Of a DNA stretch of 64,000 bases, positions 59,963 through 64,000 are shown in pieces (the stretch's first letter is position 1; the number at the start of each line of letters is the position of its first letter). The notes beneath the pieces were generated by a model, which saw only the letters and a program-made list of their open reading frames with translations, was not told the DNA's origin and made no database searches. The stretch is from Proteromonas lacertae (taxonomy: Eukaryota > Sar > Bigyra > Opalinata > Proteromonadidae), in the NCBI GenBank assembly GCA_002245135.1, contig NGBS01000017.1, positions 102,768-166,767 on the forward strand, read 5' to 3'. Made by a program: the position numbers and the translations under genes.

Positions 59963-62900
59963 ATGAATAAAAGGAAGAATACTGATAAGCAGAAGAAATA
60001 TGCTTTAAATGCAAAAACTCATTTATTAGAAAAGATGTTTAGAAAATGAGGATAGTACTTCCCAATATTTCATTAATGCAACTAGTAAAAGAAGGAAAAT
60101 AAGTGAATCCTCCTATATGAGGAATTTAAATAATAATCCTCGAGTACATATTATAAATCCTGATTATGGAATGTATTTTGGTGGAGGAGATGATGATATG
60201 GATGATGATAGAATTCATCCTCCAAGAGGAAATTTAGAGGAAAGAATAAAAAGGTATGAATTAGAAGGACAATCCTCTGAAGGAGTAACAAGGAAGTACG
60301 TTACTAATTTAAAGGATATTCATCTTCTTACTCCAGAAGATTATTATAATTTCATTGTTGATAACACAGATGTTGCTTTAAGAATAAGTGAAATAGCACA
60401 TGAAATGAAAAATATTAAAGTATACTTTGTATTTTGGTATGTTTATACTTCTTCGGAAGATGAATCAGGTGAGGAAGTATCCTTATTTCATAATACAAGA
60501 AATATATTAATAAATGAGTATGATAGTCCTGCATCAGTAGCAGCAAAGATGCGTTCCTTATTTCATTCTATTAATGAGGATGACTTTTCTCCTCCAGAAT
60601 CTGGTTTAATATTCCAATATATGGATTTAATGGAAACTCATATTAATCAATACCAAATTATGGCAGGAGCAGGAGGAAATTATCATATACCTGATATATT
60701 TAATAATAAGTATTGTTTAGATCCTTGTGAAAATAAGGATAATGATAATATGGATTGTTTTTGGAGAGCAATTAATTCCTGTTTAAAAAAAAACATTTAC
60801 CTCAAATACAACCTAGTAGCGATTTTATTACAATACCAGTAGCTCCTGTTAATAATCCTGATATAGATAAAGTAGAGCAAACTTATGATTTAAACATAAA
60901 TGCATTTGCAATTGATGAAGAGGAAAAGGACAAACCTAAAATCCTTCCATTAAGATATAGCATAATTGATAAGAATGTTGGTAATCCTGTTATTAATTTA
61001 TTATTCCTTCCTAATAATAATGATACTACAGATGAAGTAATTACAGGACATTATTGTGCAATTAAATCCTTAAATCAAGTATTTAGCTTAGTTTTTGGTG
61101 TAATATTTAAGAATAAAACAAGTCCTTTGGTTTGTCCTTATTGTCCCTTTTATACTTATAATGCAAAATCATTTGTAAATCACAAAACAGTAAATTGTCA
61201 AAATCCTGATAATGTAATAAGGATATTTCCTGATAAGGATAGTGAGGAAGCTTTTATGAAATTTGAACATTCTAACAGAGAGGATATGATTCCTGTTGTT
61301 ATTTATTACGATACAGAAGCATACATTGTCCCTATTGATAATTCTCAGGAAAAGACAAAAACATTAAGATCCTTCAAAAATGAACATAAGTTAAAATCAT
61401 ATTGTTTATATATTGAAAGTAAAATTCCTCAAATTAAATCTACAACTATTATGAATGTGAAGATATCCGAAGATGAAAATTTAGAAAAAGAATTTATGGA
61501 GGATATCATGACAGTATATAAAGATGTAAAACACTTATATAATATAATAAACTTATATCCTAAAGATTGGGATCAAAATGAGGAAGATTTAGCTATTCAT
61601 ATGAGTAAAACTGTTTGTGATTTTTGTAATAAACCTTTTACTCCTTTTGATCCAAAAGTCCTCCATCATAATCATTTCACTGGAAAGTACATTGCTTCAA
61701 TTCATTCCAAAGAGAACTTATCAATTAAAGTAAAAGGATACAAGATTCCTATAATTGGTCATAACGCTATGAGATATGACCAACATTTCATCATTAGAGA
61801 ACTTGCAGAAATTGCTAAACAGACTGGTTTAAATTTGGATATCCTTCCTTCTACTGATGAAAACTATAAAGCTATATTCTTTGATAGATTAATGTTCATT
61901 GATTCATACCAATTCCTTTCTGAAAAATTATCTAGTTTAACAGAGGATTTAAAGATAACAGCTTTAGAGTTAAATTGTAAAAAGGAAAAGTTTAAAGTCA
62001 TTTATGATAACTTTCCTGAGTTAGATGAGGAAATCATTGATAAGTATCTTCTTCAGAAAAACTTCTTTCCTTATGAATGTTGATTGTTTGGAAAAATATG
62101 ATAATCAATTTAAGGATTTGAAGATTCAGGATTTCTATTCAAGTTTATCCAATTCAACAATAACAGAAGATGAATATAAGTTTGCAATGGAAGTGAATAA
62201 CATTTTGTTTGAAGGAAAAGCTTCTATAGGAGAATATTGTAATTTCTATTTAAGTATTGATGTTTATATCCTATGTTCAGTATTTGAGGATTTTAGACAA
62301 AACATCTTTAATCACTTTCATATTGATCCTTGTTGGTATGTTTCAATTCCTAGTTTATCCTTGGATTTGTTCTTGAAAGAAATTCATGAACCTGAAATAT
62401 ATGATTTCATCCTTAATGGATTATATGGAGGATTATCCTATATAGGAAAGAGGAAAGAAGATGCTAATAATTTCTATATGAAGGATTATGATCCAAAGAA
62501 ACCTTCAAAGTTTATTGTTTATCAGGATATGAATTCCTTATATCCTTCAGTAATGTATTTATGTAAACTTCCTATAAGGAATTATCATCTTTATTGTTAT
62601 GAAGATCCTGGTTGTCCTAAACTTCATGAGATATTAGATTCTACTAAATTCTATGATAAGAATGATTCCTTTGAAACTACAGGATATATGTTAGAAGTGA
62701 TATTGAACCTATTTCCTATTATAAGGAGTATTTAAGAGAATATCCTATTCTACCTTCAAGAAGGAAGATTAGCTATGATGAATTGTCAGATATACAAAAA
62801 GAAAAATTAGAAGTATTATACTCTCAAAAAAGGATGATCAGAAAAATCTGATGTTCATAAATATGTTTCCTCTGAAAAGTTAGTTACTGATTTATTGCCT

Positions 62901-63892
62901 AAGGAACATTATGTCATCCATTATCAGAATCTCAAATTTGCAGTTGATCATGGATATAGAGTAACAAAAGTATATAAAGTACTAACTTTCTTGGAAGTAA
63001 ACATATGTCTAAACATATTGATCAATTAAAGGATATGAGAGTTCATGCGAAGGAAATGCATCAAACATCTACTGCTAATATTATGAAGAATTACTTAATT
63101 CACTTTATGGAAAAACTTTAGAAAGAGTTGATAAGAGGAGAAGTATCAAATTAGTAGTGTCAGAAAATCAAGCAAGAAAAGCTATTAGAGATCCTTGGTT
63201 GATAAGATAGATACTATTCACGGAGATTTGAGATTAGTACATTATCATAAAAAGATGTTCAAAATTAATAAACCTATTCAGATAGGTATGACAATCCTTG
63301 CTCTTTCTAAATTATTAATGCAACAGTATTGGTATGATGGAGTATTACATTACAATTCACCAAAGATGTTAGACTCTTAATGACAGATACTGACAGTCTC
63401 CTCTTTTCTGTAAAGACTAAAGATATATATTGAATTTCAATCATCTTCAAATATATAGATGGAAGTAATCTGAATATGCCTCCTTTCAGTAATTACTACA
63501 AATGGGATTCATTATCATGTAAACCAGGAACATTAAATAAACTCAAGTTTGAGGAACAGGATGGTAAGAAATTCTATGTCATCACTAAGTTTAGAGGATT
63601 GAAATCCAAATGTTATTATTATGAAAAGGAATGTGTTAATGATGGTACACTCAAATCCTCCAATAGATGTAAAGGATTAATAACAGCTATAGCAAGTAAG
63701 ATGACAGGAGATGATTATACTGAAATGGTTGATGGATATGTTTCTAAACAGAAGTTTGGTATTAATCATATTAGAAGTAGAAATCATCATATCTATACTG
63801 CTTATGAAGAAAAGATAGGACTTACATATTTTGATGATAAAAGATACTTTGAGGATGATTATGAAACAGTTCCTTATGGATACAATAATTAG
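59963..63892 (+). pseudogene. Family B DNA polymerase of Polinton/linear-plasmid type, multiply frameshifted
   Basis: Motifs occur in correct order: an N-terminal virus/transposon-type region with GHYCAIKSLNQVF and CPYCPFYTYNAKSFVNH (zinc motif), exonuclease DTEAYIV and IIGHNAMRYDQHFIIREL, an HNH-like CDFCNKPF with HHNHFTGKY, polymerase A YQDMNSLYPSVM, B LLNSLYGKTL and C LMTDTDSLLF. They lie in changing frames. Breaks are near 60045, 60787 (run of nine A), 62070, 62728, 62840, 63010, 63087, 63195 and 63365, and an in-frame TGA lies near 63432. Some breaks sit at A-runs. Family members are protein-primed replicases of linear DNA with inverted repeats, which suits the ends here. As read, the gene is dead. 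The first Met at 59963 is likely but the N-terminus is also broken. Confidence 0.88.
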
Positions 63893-63943
63893 ATTTCCTC
63901 TAATATTATATACTGATTCTATATTCTTATTTTTGTTTTAGTC

Positions 63944-64000
63944 TATTCTAGTCTATACTATAGTCTAGTCCTCCACCCCCGGCATCCCCCCATCGGCCCC
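63944..64000 (-). repeat. Terminal inverted repeat, right, cut by the window end
   Basis: TATTCTAGTCTATACTATAG through CTAGTCCTCCACCCCC to GGCATCCCCCCATCGGCCCC, the inverse of 56191-56248. The sequence stops inside the C-run, so the true end and any target duplication lie beyond base 64000. Confidence 0.92.

Larger units (their letters stand above)
56189..64000. mobile_element. Polinton/linear-plasmid-like element with DNA polymerase B, right end cut by window
   Basis: GC-rich inverted repeats at 56191-56248 and 63944-64000 bound about 7.7 kb. Inside are a leftward block of small genes (56365-59754) and a rightward protein-primed-type DNA polymerase B (59963-63892, frameshifted). Codon use differs from the host: CCT, TCC, AGG and GAG are frequent where host genes use CCA, TCA, AGA and GAA. 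I see no retroviral-type integrase, packaging ATPase, protease or recognisable capsid gene. It is therefore not a standard 15-20 kb Maverick; it could be a reduced relative, an invertron-like linear plasmid copy or part of a larger element. Introns with host-type ends in its leftward gene show adaptation to the host nucleus. Confidence 0.78.

Noticed and set aside
56189-64000. Classification as a canonical Maverick/Polinton
   Set aside because: Only the polymerase is recognisable; integrase, ATPase, protease and capsid genes were looked for in all frames and not seen, and the span is about half the usual length.
1-64000. tRNA and rRNA genes
   Set aside because: No cloverleaf with the B-box GGTTCRANYCC or rRNA-like conserved block was seen in the intergenic regions I read; a covariance-model scan would be decisive.

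Overview
The window comes from an AT-rich, intron-bearing unicellular eukaryote. Genes sit tens to a few hundred bases apart. Introns are tiny (mostly 26-45 nt), start GTAT and end TAG, and low-complexity Asn/Gln tracts are common. The gene set is plainly eukaryotic: TORC1 subunit Raptor, condensin II subunit H2, RAB3GAP2, TFIIH helicase XPB, ORC3, WDR81, a MOB protein and a radial-spoke protein (RSPH14). The last implies a motile flagellum in some stage. I cannot name the lineage from sequence alone. Two introns have U12-type AT-AC features, so the host probably keeps a minor spliceosome.

Layout. 1-606 is the 3' end of a TPR-like gene. 640-3386 is a complete hAT transposon with a perfect 8-bp target duplication. 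3509-9530 holds divergent NCAPH2 and Raptor genes whose start codons are only 21 bp apart. 9742-12257 is a decayed pseudokinase/leucine-rich-repeat locus. 12645-16838 is RAB3GAP2. 17121-28943 runs through an ARM/HEAT-like protein, a secreted or membrane metallophosphoesterase, a cyclophilin, a three-repeat MYB protein, a MOB protein with a CaaX end, an EME1-like nuclease partner, an unknown 141-aa protein and XPB.

29508-41187 is one giant gene: a class C GPCR of about 3,850 residues with nine tandem Venus-flytrap (type 1 periplasmic-binding-protein-like) modules ahead of a single 7TM domain. 41331-53083 holds ORC3, RSPH14, a 77-aa protein, stand-alone aspartate carbamoyltransferase, WDR81 and a short-chain dehydrogenase. 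53313-55708 is a GW/WG-repeat protein with a CCHC knuckle and a SPOC-like end, a candidate Argonaute-hook protein.

56189-64000 is a mobile element of at least 7.8 kb with GC-rich terminal inverted repeats. It contains a heavily frameshifted Polinton/linear-plasmid-type DNA polymerase B and several small proteins, one spliced with host-like introns. The window ends inside its right repeat.

Working together: Raptor (nutrient signalling), WDR81 and RAB3GAP2 (endosomal/Rab trafficking) and the giant receptor (environmental ligand sensing) are sensing and membrane-traffic genes. XPB, EME1, ORC3 and NCAPH2 are chromosome maintenance genes. They do not form an operon; each has its own introns and strand. 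The two mobile elements and the decayed kinase/LRR family are the unstable part of the region.
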